Shown here piece after piece: positions 8,777 to 16,088 of a DNA stretch of 42,267 bases; within the stretch, counting starts at the first letter, position 1; every line of letters begins with the position of its first letter. This stretch comes from Parapedobacter sp964613725 (GTDB taxonomy: Bacteria; Bacteroidota; Bacteroidia; Sphingobacteriales; Sphingobacteriaceae). The notes below the pieces were generated by a model that saw only the letters and a program-made list of their open reading frames with translations, had not been told where the DNA came from and did not search any database. The DNA lies in the NCBI GenBank assembly GCA_964613725.1, contig CAZTJY010000015.1, forward strand, positions 1 to 42,267, written 5' to 3'. Position numbers and translations under genes: made by a program.

Positions 8777-9538
8777 ATGCGAATTTTAGTAACGAACGAC
8801 GATGGCATTTATAGTCCCGGTATTAACGCGCTGGCCACCATTGCTTCAAAATTTGGTGAGGTGATTGTTGTGGCACCCGATGTTGAACAATCGTCGATGG
8901 GCCACGCAGTAACCCACTCACGCCCGCTCTCTTATAAAAAGTCACCTATCGAGTTCGAGCAAGGGATTGAAGCCTATCGTGTAAATGGTACGCCGGCCGA
9001 TTGCGTGGCGCTTGGGACTCACCTAAGGAATAATATACAAGTTGTATTATCTGGTATTAATATGGGTCCGAATCTAGGGAACTCGATGTGGCACTCCGGG
9101 ACGTTGGCAGCCGCTAAGCAAGCGGTACTATTCGGTAAAAAGGGTATTGCATTCAGCACACCCGTAGGGAAAAGCGAGCCAGCATTTGATTTATTAGCGC
9201 CTTTTGTTGAGGAAACCCTCAAGCTATTGCTCCGAAATCCCGACGAAGTAGGATTGTTCAATGTGAATTTTCCCCCGCGCCCCGTTGGGATACGTTGGAC
9301 TCGCCAGTCCGTACGGTTCTATGATGGCAAAATTATTCCGGGACAGGACCCGATGGGGAGAAAACACTATTGGTTCACTGTTATTCCTTTAGACCCAGCA
9401 GAAACAGGAACCGATCGTTGGGCCGTGGAAAATGATTTTGTTTCCATTACCCCCTTGCGACTAGATCTCACGGATAAAAATATGCTCCAAACACAATTGC
9501 AAACCAACAAAGTGCTGGCTGAAAATGACAGCCGGTAG
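8777..9538 (+). CDS. surE: 5'/3'-nucleotidase SurE
   Basis: SurE is a metal-dependent nucleoside monophosphatase associated with stationary-phase and stress survival. The 253-residue protein shows the family metal site: TNDDG (D8, D9), SSMGH (S40) and SGINMGPNLG (N95), plus YRVNGTPADCV (68-78). The start at 8777 (MRILVTNDDG) matches the family; an upstream in-frame ATG at 8738 adds 13 residues that do not fit. Its last 14 nt overlap the start of a 54-codon ORF. Confidence 0.96.
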   Translation: MRILVTNDDGIYSPGINALATIASKFGEVIVVAPDVEQSSMGHAVTHSRPLSYKKSPIEFEQGIEAYRVNGTPADCVALGTHLRNNIQVVLSGINMGPNLGNSMWHSGTLAAAKQAVLFGKKGIAFSTPVGKSEPAFDLLAPFVEETLKLLLRNPDEVGLFNVNFPPRPVGIRWTRQSVRFYDGKIIPGQDPMGRKHYWFTVIPLDPAETGTDRWAVENDFVSITPLRLDLTDKNMLQTQLQTNKVLAENDSR

Positions 9539-9689
9539 ACGAGCCGAAGCCGCGGCGCAATGGAAACACCTATTACGGGACCTTTCGATGCTGTTTTACC
9601 TGCAGATGATCCCGCTGAAGATGAAAGATGGCGAAATAAAGCGCCTCCTACGTGAAAATTACGAAGATGCCAAGGCCAGCCGAACTTAA
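9525..9689 (+). CDS. Tiny ORF overlapping the 3' end of surE (54 aa)
   Basis: ATG at 9525 lies within the last codons of surE (14-nt overlap, different frame). The ORF runs to TAA 9687-9689. The product is a small basic helical protein: MTAGRRAEAAAQWKHLLRDL, then SMLFYLQMIPLKMKDGEIKR and a short charged tail. The overlap geometry suggests translational coupling to surE. I do not recognise a family. Its composition, with evenly spaced charged and hydrophobic residues, looks like a real helix rather than noise, but length alone cannot prove it. Confidence 0.45.
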   Translation: MTAGRRAEAAAQWKHLLRDLSMLFYLQMIPLKMKDGEIKRLLRENYEDAKASRT

Positions 9690-9842
9690 TTACTGCTAAT
9701 TTCAACGAAGTATCTCACTTCAACGTCGTCATAAACCGAAAACTAACGGGAAACGTTTACTCGATAAGTTATTCAAAACATATGCCCATTTATGGTTGTT
9801 AGCCCCATAGGAGGAAAGATTGGACTTTCTAATCGAAGCGAT

Positions 9843-10016
9843 ATGAATAACTTCAAACAGAAAAACAAACCCCAAAAGGGGACGGAACAACCAGCCGATC
9901 AAAAGAAGAACCACGCTGAGCGGGAGCGCAAGATCGATGAGCAAATTGAACAAAGTTTCCCAGCGAGCGATCCACCGTCATATTCCCAGCCGGGCAACGA
10001 CGATATTGATCAATAA
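9843..10016 (+). CDS. Small hydrophilic protein with FPASDPPS motif (57 aa)
   Basis: A 57-residue Lys/Gln/Glu-rich protein starting MNNFKQKNKPQKG and containing DEQIEQSFPASDPPSYS. The SFPASDPPS motif recurs in small uncharacterised proteins of many soil bacteria, often beside stress genes. The start at ATG 9843 is chosen because the open frame upstream to 9792 encodes residues unlike the family. It is followed after 13 nt by the Rho-N-like gene and then the permease gene, so these three probably form an operon. Confidence 0.65.
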   Translation: MNNFKQKNKPQKGTEQPADQKKNHAERERKIDEQIEQSFPASDPPSYSQPGNDDIDQ

Positions 10017-10029
10017 AAAACATAGTATC

Positions 10030-10278
10030 ATGGCAAAAGATCACGGTAAGCAAATCAAGGATGACGAGAAATACGAAGCGCTGCGCGATGAGGGCATGAG
10101 CAAGGAAAAGGCCGCTCGCATTGCCAACACACCAAATGCCAGCAAAAAGGGCGGGAAAGCCAGCGATTTGGAAGAGCGCACGAAAGACGAGTTGGCCAAG
10201 GAGGCCAAAAAAATTGGCATCAAAGGATATTCCAAGTTGGACAAAAAGCAGTTAATCGAAAAAATCAGACACCATTAG
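10030..10278 (+). CDS. DUF7218-like / Rho N-terminal-like small protein (82 aa)
   Basis: This 82-residue protein begins MAKDHGKQIKDDEKYEALRD, continues MSKEKAARIANTP and a Gly/Lys-rich ASKKGGKAS linker, and ends with a Rho-N/SAP-like helix-turn module (RTKDELAKEAKKIGIKGYSK, then LDKKQLIEKI). In other proteins that module binds nucleic acid. The two-part architecture matches a widespread small family annotated as DUF7218 or Rho-termination-factor-like; its function is unknown. ATG 10030 is chosen from the family N-terminus. The permease gene starts 8 nt after its stop. Confidence 0.75.
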   Translation: MAKDHGKQIKDDEKYEALRDEGMSKEKAARIANTPNASKKGGKASDLEERTKDELAKEAKKIGIKGYSKLDKKQLIEKIRHH

Positions 10279-10286
10279 CGATATCT

Positions 10287-11384
10287 ATGCACACCGAAGC
10301 CAAACGATTTACCTACATCGCGGCCATCGCCATGTTGTCGGCCGCCGCCCTGTATCTCGCCGCACCCTTTCTCATTCCGATTGTACTCGCAGCCTTACTT
10401 GCCATGTTGTTGACACGTATCAGCGAACTGCTGGAACGGAAGGGTATCGGACGGGCGGGTTCGTCAGCTATTGCAGTGCTGCTGTTGATTGGCGTTGTTG
10501 CGCTGTTGGGCATTGTCTTATCATGGCAACTAAGCCAGCTGACCAGCAATATTGATGAAATGAAAGAACGGCTCGCGAGTGGAGTAAAAGAACTGCGCGA
10601 TTGGGTCAGCAACACGGTGGGTATAAGCGTCGACGACCAAAACAAAATGTTTGAGGAACAAAAGAACCAGGCATCGGGGCAAGCTAATGGGCTATTGATG
10701 AGCTTTATAAATTCGCTTGCGAATGCGGTCATCAATACGGTACTTGTCGTGGTTTATATATGGTTATTCTTGTATTATCGCGACCACCTTAAACAGTTTG
10801 TTCTACGGATTGTTCCGCATGACAATAAACAAAACGCACAAAAAATCATTCAAAAATCAGAGGCGCTTTCGGGACACTACCTCACCGGCCTGTTTAGCAT
10901 GATTGCCATGTTGTGGGTAATGTATGGTATTGGGTTTTGGATTGTCGGCTTGCAGGGGGCTCTACTCTTTGCGATTATTTGTGGTATTTTGGAAATTGTA
11001 CCTTTTTTAGGAAATCTGGTGGGTAACCTCATTGCTATTTTTGCGGCGTTGGTGCAGGGTGGTGATTTGGGCATGGTGATTGGCATCATTGCGGTATACT
11101 TAACGGTGCAGTTCTTACAAACGTACGTTTTAGAGCCATTGGTTGTAGGACAGCAGGTAAATATCAATCCGCTCTTCACTATTGTAGGACTGGTGGCGGG
11201 CGAGTTCCTATGGGGCATCGCTGGGATGGCGCTTGCTATTCCGGTAATCGGTATCGTGAAGATTGTCTGTGACAACGTGCCCGAACTCCAGGCTTATGGC
11301 ACGTTGATCGGGCCGGCAAACGCGCCGAAAAAGCGACCATCGTTTATCCACGTCCTGAAACGTAAAGCAGTACGAAGCAACTAA
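10287..11384 (+). CDS. AI-2E family transporter
   Basis: A 365-residue inner-membrane protein of the AI-2 exporter-like (PF01594) permease superfamily. Several hydrophobic helices are visible (residues about 10-40, 60-82, 145-170, 205-250, 255-280, 300-330), with a central soluble segment about 85-135. Family members include TqsA-type and Na+/H+-antiporter-like proteins, so the substrate is open and true autoinducer-2 export should not be assumed. It ends 4 nt inside the convergent topoisomerase gene. The two small stress-like genes upstream appear to be in the same operon. Confidence 0.88.
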   Translation: MHTEAKRFTYIAAIAMLSAAALYLAAPFLIPIVLAALLAMLLTRISELLERKGIGRAGSSAIAVLLLIGVVALLGIVLSWQLSQLTSNIDEMKERLASGVKELRDWVSNTVGISVDDQNKMFEEQKNQASGQANGLLMSFINSLANAVINTVLVVVYIWLFLYYRDHLKQFVLRIVPHDNKQNAQKIIQKSEALSGHYLTGLFSMIAMLWVMYGIGFWIVGLQGALLFAIICGILEIVPFLGNLVGNLIAIFAALVQGGDLGMVIGIIAVYLTVQFLQTYVLEPLVVGQQVNINPLFTIVGLVAGEFLWGIAGMALAIPVIGIVKIVCDNVPELQAYGTLIGPANAPKKRPSFIHVLKRKAVRSN

Positions 11385-12451
11385 GTGGCGTCGTCTGCAG
11401 CGGTGCATTCGAGGAAAGCCAACAAGCTTTGCTCCGCTTTTTTCTTGGTGAGCATGCGTCCGCCTTGTTCTGGGTTGGTAACGTACCGCATGAGTATACC
11501 ACTTTTATAGGCTTGGACGATGCTATCGGGCACATAATATTGTTTGCATACCGTGCGTGTATTCCCCAATCGACCCGAGACCATATCCAATACTGAAAGG
11601 ATGTTTTCTTGGCATTCGCGTTCGCTGGCATACTTTCCACAACGAGCAAACAGCCTGAAGGCCCAGAAGCTAGCATACCATGTCCTGTAATCTTTTGAAG
11701 AAAACTGCGAACCGGCATGCCGCTGAATGTATGCATTAACGTCCTGCGAGCGAAGCCGGCATGGCGTTCCATTGTCTCCCATCACATACTGAAACAAATA
11801 AGCTCCTTTTAATCGGGCCAACGCAGTAAGATGGTGGGCTAATTGTAGATTTCGGACCGTAATTTCTTGCCGCACCCCTTTCTTGCCTTTAAACCGAAAG
11901 ATAATTTCGCTTCCCGACGCGTCGACGTGCTTTTTTTTCAGTGTGGTTAATCCGTGGCTCCCGTACTGGCGAAGATACTGATCGTTGCCAATACGAATCA
12001 ATGTCTCTTCTGTCGTTTTTAATGCAATAGCGATGACTTTTTCGATCGTAAATTCGTGCCGCCTCATATCCGTTGCCATCCGTTGCCGTATACGGGCGAG
12101 CGCCTTTCCAAATGCGGCGATCCGTCGTATTTTTTTTGCTTGCCTTTCATCGGTCCAATCGGGATGATATAGATACTGTTTCCGGCCGCGCTCATCGATG
12201 CCCGTAGCTTGGAGATGCCCTTTCCTACTGGGGCTTATCCATACGTCTTTCCATACCGGTGGAATAACCAATGCACGGAATCGCGCGAGCTTCTTTGCAT
12301 CCGTAACCCGATTTCCCACTGAATCCGTGTATGAGAACCCCCTTCCACGCCGTATCCGACGGTATCCGGCCACTACGTCCAATAAGTAACGAAGTTTTAT
12401 GCGTTTGCGCTTAGCGGTTGGGTTCGTTCTCGTGCGTTTGAATGAAGTCAA
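11381..12451 (-). CDS. DNA topoisomerase IB
   Basis: This is a poxvirus/eukaryote-type topoisomerase IB of about 356 residues. It relaxes supercoils by nicking one strand through a 3'-phosphotyrosine. Seen: GYRRIRRGRGFSYTD near the N-terminus, LVIPPVWKDVWI, the KDYRTWYAS catalytic-Arg block, and LGNTRTVC followed by the probable nucleophile Y306. N297 sits nine residues before Y306 where vaccinia has His; Asn there is known in Deinococcus. No ATG fits the N-terminus: the best start is TTG at 12451, inside the upstream winged-helix gene (about 41-nt overlap), suggesting coupled translation. Such enzymes are scattered accessory genes in soil bacteria. Confidence 0.92.
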   Translation of the reverse strand: MTSFKRTRTNPTAKRKRIKLRYLLDVVAGYRRIRRGRGFSYTDSVGNRVTDAKKLARFRALVIPPVWKDVWISPSRKGHLQATGIDERGRKQYLYHPDWTDERQAKKIRRIAAFGKALARIRQRMATDMRRHEFTIEKVIAIALKTTEETLIRIGNDQYLRQYGSHGLTTLKKKHVDASGSEIIFRFKGKKGVRQEITVRNLQLAHHLTALARLKGAYLFQYVMGDNGTPCRLRSQDVNAYIQRHAGSQFSSKDYRTWYASFWAFRLFARCGKYASERECQENILSVLDMVSGRLGNTRTVCKQYYVPDSIVQAYKSGILMRYVTNPEQGGRMLTKKKAEQSLLAFLECTAADDAT

Positions 12452-12684
12452 GTCCCTGTTGTGTAATTTCCAACATCGCGTTGCTAAATGGTGTATTGTC
12501 TTTCATTTGAAAGGCCACCAATAAACCAGCCGCCTGTAGCTCTTGGGCAGCCCCTTGTATTACCGTTGGATCAACATCGAGTTCTTCGGAAAACTTATGG
12601 ATCGAACCCGTAGACCATCGGCTCAGGGTATGCAACAACTGCCAAGCGTGGACTAAAAGACAAAGTACAGTCACTCGATTTTTA
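12411..12684 (-). CDS. Winged-helix-like protein, 5' end lost in assembly gap
   Basis: At least 90 residues are readable and the frame stays open into the N run, so this is a C-terminal part. It shows an apparent winged-helix layout: a first helix (AWQLLHTLSRWS), then IHKFSEELDVDPTVIQGAAQ and ELQAAGLLVAF as the helix-turn-helix, and a beta wing followed by ITQQGLDFI. It resembles MarR/PadR-type regulators or the winged-helix tail of YihY/BrkB membrane proteins; I cannot decide between them. A GTG at 12674 could serve as an internal start but is unlikely to be the true one. It overlaps the topoisomerase gene start. Confidence 0.55.
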
Positions 12685-12694
12685 NNNNNNNNNN
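12685..12694. other. Assembly gap (10 N)
   Basis: Ten unresolved bases. The reading frame of the winged-helix gene enters the gap from the left, and the 64-aa gene ends 13 nt to its right, so real sequence of unknown length is missing here. Confidence 0.98.
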
Positions 12695-12707
12695 TGTCAC
12701 TTTTGCT

Positions 12708-12902
12708 TTATTGCTCCCCCCGCGCCATGCGGCCCTGCTCCTGGCAAAAAAACAAAGCTAGTTTCAGGTTTTCGAGCATTCGAATGCGCGACACTTCCTG
12801 ACCTTTGCTATCGGTGCTTGCCTCATTTGCCTTATCAAAAAGAATCTCACTCGGGCGACCAGTGCCCCGCGCTGGTCCGCCATTTAATTTTACGCGCTTC
12901 AT
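12708..12902 (-). CDS. Small hypothetical protein (64 aa)
   Basis: A 64-residue basic protein beginning MKRVKLNGGPARGTGRPSEI, with a helical, Cys-containing C-terminal part (MLENLKLALFFCQEQGRM). No domain is recognised. It follows the receiver-domain gene on the same strand after 21 nt, so the two may be co-transcribed. The codon pattern looks coding, but evidence beyond an intact frame and plausible context is limited. Confidence 0.5.
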   Translation of the reverse strand: MKRVKLNGGPARGTGRPSEILFDKANEASTDSKGQEVSRIRMLENLKLALFFCQEQGRMARGEQ

Positions 12903-12923
12903 ATTATTTAACTTATAGAACAG

Positions 12924-13286
12924 TCATCCGTTCGGGTAATGGTTATTTACAACGTCAATCACATCATATATCTCAAATGGTTTGCGGATATATGCGTTCG
13001 CACCACAGTGTTCTGCAATATCATCGATTTCGCGAACCGCCGAAATCATAATAATCGGGATAGTCGCTGTCTTTTCGTCCGTGCGCAACTCTTTGCAAAG
13101 ACTGCTACCCCAACACCAGCTGAGCCCCTCATCCATTAATATAAGACCAATATCGTTATCTCTTAGGAGCCGATGCATACCCTTCCCGCTGTCGGCAATC
13201 ACTTCATAATCTTCGAATTGCATAATTTCCGCAACGACATCGGCCATATCCGGATCGTCTTCGATATACAAAATTTTCTTTCTCAT
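12924..13286 (-). CDS. Stand-alone response regulator receiver protein
   Basis: A single CheY-like receiver domain of 120 residues with no output domain. The acidic pocket is D10-D11, the phospho-acceptor is D52 (LILMDEGL), the switch Ser is S82 (MISA) and the conserved Lys is K102 (RKPF). Single-domain receivers act through protein contacts or phosphorelays. No histidine kinase is adjacent, so the partner is elsewhere. The loop after the acceptor Asp reads LSWCWGSSLC instead of the usual LPxxxG, with two extra aromatic residues and Cys. Confidence 0.88.
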   Translation of the reverse strand: MRKKILYIEDDPDMADVVAEIMQFEDYEVIADSGKGMHRLLRDNDIGLILMDEGLSWCWGSSLCKELRTDEKTATIPIIMISAVREIDDIAEHCGANAYIRKPFEIYDVIDVVNNHYPNG

Positions 13287-13374
13287 CGGGCGCCAATAAT
13301 GGTCAATTTTTCAGGTATTACGTCCAATTGTAAGTCTACTTAATTAAGCTAGCATTGTTATCATCATAACGCTG

Positions 13375-13395
13375 TGTACACAAAAAGATTGTACA
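13375..13395. repeat. Paired TGTACA palindromes upstream of the receiver gene
   Basis: Two TGTACA hexamers at 13375-13380 and 13390-13395, 15 nt apart, in the 138-nt spacer upstream of the receiver gene (minus) and downstream of the 76-aa gene. Such spacing could hold a regulator dimer; it may also be chance. Confidence 0.25.
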
Positions 13396-13424
13396 AACCT
13401 ATCCGCAATAATGTTTTGCCCAAC

Positions 13425-13655
13425 TTATCTTTTTGTATACTTATTGTCCTTTGGCTTAGTGGCATCGCGCAAAGCGTGCCCTCGCTCCGGTACGGTATTT
13501 AACTGCTCATCTTGAGGATCGATACCTGCTTCGTAGCTTTTCTGCTGCCCTTTTTCTTTCAAATTATGGCGCACCCGGATCAGGCTATCGTCTTTCTTAT
13601 CGCGTAATTTTTCACTACCGGCGGTCAGTGAGGCGTTTTCTTTCTTTATTGCCAT
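13425..13655 (-). CDS. Small highly charged protein (76 aa)
   Basis: A 76-residue, very charged, probably disordered protein beginning MAIKKENASLTAGSEKLRDK and ending ALRDATKPKDNKYTKR. No family is recognised. The open frame extends upstream to 14042, but that part is antisense to a lipoprotein gene and does not look coding; ATG 13655 is the sensible start. A near-consensus promoter lies at 13704-13736. The composition resembles the small stress-related proteins at 9843 and 10030. Confidence 0.5.
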   Translation of the reverse strand: MAIKKENASLTAGSEKLRDKKDDSLIRVRHNLKEKGQQKSYEAGIDPQDEQLNTVPERGHALRDATKPKDNKYTKR

Positions 13656-13703
13656 ATCGTGTTTGTTGTTTACCTTCTCGCATAAGCTGACAATCGGCGT
13701 TGA

Positions 13704-13736
13704 CAAATGTTTAAAAAATCTCAAACCAACGGCAAA
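13704..13736 (-). promoter_or_regulatory. Possible promoter for the 76-aa gene
   Basis: Minus strand: TTTG (13733-13736), 21-nt spacer, AACATTTG (13704-13711), which is one mismatch from TAnnTTTG. Position and spacing fit a Bacteroidota promoter. Confidence 0.35.
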
Positions 13737-13842
13737 TCGGATTGTTGATCCCTTGAAACGAAGCGCATTCAGGTGCACCCTGCCAGTTACGGTTGGACGC
13801 ATCACGACATGACCGTATGTTAAACTAAAGAAAAAATCGAAC

Positions 13843-14037
13843 ATGAAACCGTTAAGCATAGTGCTAGCTTGTGGATTATTAATTGGAATGACCTCTTGTG
13901 GAAACACCAATGGGGGTCGCGATGATATGGAGGGTGCCGATTCGCTATTCGGTGATTCTGTTGCCAGTGATTCCGCGACTTGGGATGTAGATACAACGAG
14001 AACGACCGATTCGCTCGCCAGTCCGTCATTCCCGTAA
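13843..14037 (+). CDS. Small putative lipoprotein (64 aa)
   Basis: The 64-residue product starts MKPLSIVLACGLLIGMTSCG, a signal peptide with lipobox MTSC, so Cys19 would be the lipidated N-terminus. The mature part is short, acidic and rich in Asp, Ser and Thr, ending TTDSLASPSFP. It is probably a periplasmic or outer-membrane lipoprotein of unknown function. It is divergent from the 76-aa gene and lies 86 nt upstream of purB. Confidence 0.65.
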   Translation: MKPLSIVLACGLLIGMTSCGNTNGGRDDMEGADSLFGDSVASDSATWDVDTTRTTDSLASPSFP

Positions 14038-14094
14038 TGCATGGTTAGTTCCGGTTAAGTTAGCCCGTCTTTCGCATTTCGCGCTCCAAATAGT

Positions 14095-14102
14095 TACCTT
14101 TG
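14095..14102 (+). promoter_or_regulatory. Probable purB -7 promoter box
   Basis: TACCTTTG is a perfect TAnnTTTG box that ends 21 nt before the purB start. A TTTC (14070-14073) lies 21 nt upstream and could be a weak -33 element. Confidence 0.5.
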
Positions 14103-14123
14103 CCGAAAAGTAACTATAACGAT

Positions 14124-15473
14124 ATGACGTTAACATCACTGACCGCCATCTCGCCCATAGATGGCCGTTACCATCACGCCACTCGGGAATTATCGGCCTA
14201 TTTTTCCGAATATGCACTCATTAAATACCGCGTATTTGTAGAAGTGGAATATTTCATCAGCTTGGCTGAGTGTGGGATACCGCAATTGCGACATTTTGAT
14301 GGCAGCCTCAATGAGAAGCTTCGTGAAATCTACCTAAACTTTAGCTTAGCCGATGCACAGTGGATTAAAGACAAGGAAAAGGAGACCAACCACGACGTAA
14401 AAGCCGTAGAATATTTTCTCAAAGAGCGGTTTGAAACACTTGGGCTTACCGACTCGCTTGAATTCATCCACTTTGGATTGACATCGCAAGACATAAACAA
14501 CACCGCGATACCATACGCCTGGAAAGAAGCGATTTCAAACGTATACATGCCTTCGCTTAAAGCATTAATCTCCGCATTGGAGGAACGGGCAACCGAATGG
14601 AAAACTGTCCCCATGCTCGCACGCACGCACGGCCAACCCGCGTCCCCCACCCGTTTAGGCAAGGAAATTATGGTATTTGTTGAGCGGCTGAATCAGCAAT
14701 TGCAACTTTTTGAGCGCATTCCCTATGCTGCAAAATTCGGCGGAGCGACAGGCAACTTCAACGCACACCACGTAGCCTACCCCCACATCGACTGGACCGC
14801 ATTCGGCAATACATTCGTCAACGAAACATTGGGGTTGAACCGTTCGCAGACAACCACGCAAATTGAACACTATGATCATTTCGCTGCACAATGCGACACA
14901 TTAAAGCGCATTAACACGATTTTAATGGATATGTGCCGAGATATCTGGACCTATATCTCGATGGACTATTTCAAGCAGAAAATTACCGACGGGCAAATCG
15001 GTTCATCGGCAATGCCGCACAAGGTCAATCCCATCGACTTTGAAAATGCCGAAGGGAATTTAGGCATTGCGAATGCGCTGTTTGAACACTTCGCCGCCAA
15101 ACTACCCATATCGCGCTTGCAACGCGACCTTACCGACTCTACCGTGCTCCGAAATACCGGGGTGCCGTTGGCCCATACACTTATCGCCATCAAATCCACG
15201 GCAAGGGGGCTACAAAAACTCATCCTCAACGAGGGCGCGTTAAAAGCGGACTTAGAACAAAATTGGGCGGTTGTGGCTGAGGCCATCCAAACCATCCTGC
15301 GGCGTGAGGGCTATCCTAAGCCGTATGAAGCGCTGAAGGAATTAACCCGCACCAACGACAGGGTGACACAAGATACCATCGCCGCTTTTGTGGATACCTT
15401 AAATGTAGCAGATGACATAAAATCCGAGCTGAAGGCGGTAACTCCCTGGAACTATACCGGTGTAAACCTTTGA
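14124..15473 (+). CDS. purB: Adenylosuccinate lyase
   Basis: PurB cleaves fumarate from SAICAR and from adenylosuccinate in purine synthesis. The 449-residue protein has the fumarase/aspartase-superfamily signature GSSAMPHKVNPIDFENAEGN, the TSQDINNTA active-site segment and ARTHGQPASPT. The N-terminus MTLTSLTAISPIDGRY is typical of the longer E. coli-like form; the ATG at 14124 is preferred over a TTG at 14100. It acts as a cytosolic homotetramer. It appears transcribed from its own promoter. Confidence 0.97.
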   Translation: MTLTSLTAISPIDGRYHHATRELSAYFSEYALIKYRVFVEVEYFISLAECGIPQLRHFDGSLNEKLREIYLNFSLADAQWIKDKEKETNHDVKAVEYFLKERFETLGLTDSLEFIHFGLTSQDINNTAIPYAWKEAISNVYMPSLKALISALEERATEWKTVPMLARTHGQPASPTRLGKEIMVFVERLNQQLQLFERIPYAAKFGGATGNFNAHHVAYPHIDWTAFGNTFVNETLGLNRSQTTTQIEHYDHFAAQCDTLKRINTILMDMCRDIWTYISMDYFKQKITDGQIGSSAMPHKVNPIDFENAEGNLGIANALFEHFAAKLPISRLQRDLTDSTVLRNTGVPLAHTLIAIKSTARGLQKLILNEGALKADLEQNWAVVAEAIQTILRREGYPKPYEALKELTRTNDRVTQDTIAAFVDTLNVADDIKSELKAVTPWNYTGVNL

Positions 15474-15507
15474 CGATACGCTGACCCTAGTTTTTGGGAA
15501 ATATGGT

Positions 15508-15515
15508 TACTTTTG
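15508..15515 (+). promoter_or_regulatory. Probable -7 promoter box for the Nfu gene
   Basis: TACTTTTG is a perfect TAnnTTTG match ending 18 nt before the start codon. No -33 TTTG at standard spacing was seen. Confidence 0.45.
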
Positions 15516-15533
15516 TAAAAAACGACGACGAAA

Positions 15534-16088
15534 ATGGCTACGATAAACGTATATACGGAGTATACCCCTAATCCTGCGACGATGAAATTTTTGGTCAACA
15601 AATTGTTGATCAACGGGAGTTTGGATTTTCCCGACCGCGAAAAGGCACAGGAATCTCCATTTGCCCGCGAGCTTTTCAAATTCAACTTTGTGAATGGCGT
15701 ATTTTTCGCGAGTAACTTCGTGACCATAACGAAAACCGACGACGCGGAGTGGGAAGATATCGAAGCCATCCTAAAAGACTTCGTCAAAGGTGCAGTAGAA
15801 TCGGAATTGAAAGTGCAGGAAGTCGTTAAAGACGAAGATGTGACGTTCGAAGGGTCAGAAACGGAAATCAAAATCCAGCAAATTTTGCATGATTATGTTC
15901 GCCCAGCCGTTGAACAAGATGGCGGAGCAATCAGCTACGTTGCTTTCGAGGAAGGGAGGGTACTCGTTGAATTGCGCGGCTCGTGCAGTGGTTGCCCCTC
16001 TTCCATGATTACGCTGAAGGCCGGTATAGAAGGCCTGCTCAAACGGATGGTTCCTGAGGTGCAGGAGGTGGTAGCAGAAGCCATGTAA
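15534..16088 (+). CDS. Nfu-type NifU family iron-sulfur cluster carrier
   Basis: A 184-residue protein with an Nfu N-terminal domain (about 1-90, beginning with YTPNPATMKFLVN) and a C-terminal NifU-like domain (about 110-184) with C151-x-x-C154 in GSCSGCPSS. The two cysteines bind a [4Fe-4S] cluster at a dimer interface for transfer to client enzymes. It is cytosolic. The downstream esterase gene starts on the last base of its stop codon (1-nt overlap), so the two genes are coupled, which may simply be economy of space. Confidence 0.93.
   Translation: MATINVYTEYTPNPATMKFLVNKLLINGSLDFPDREKAQESPFARELFKFNFVNGVFFASNFVTITKTDDAEWEDIEAILKDFVKGAVESELKVQEVVKDEDVTFEGSETEIKIQQILHDYVRPAVEQDGGAISYVAFEEGRVLVELRGSCSGCPSSMITLKAGIEGLLKRMVPEVQEVVAEAM

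Noticed and set aside
13656..14042. Upstream extension of the 76-aa gene to 205 codons
   Set aside because: The added part is antisense to the lipoprotein gene and crosses the promoter-like region; ATG 13655 is a better start.
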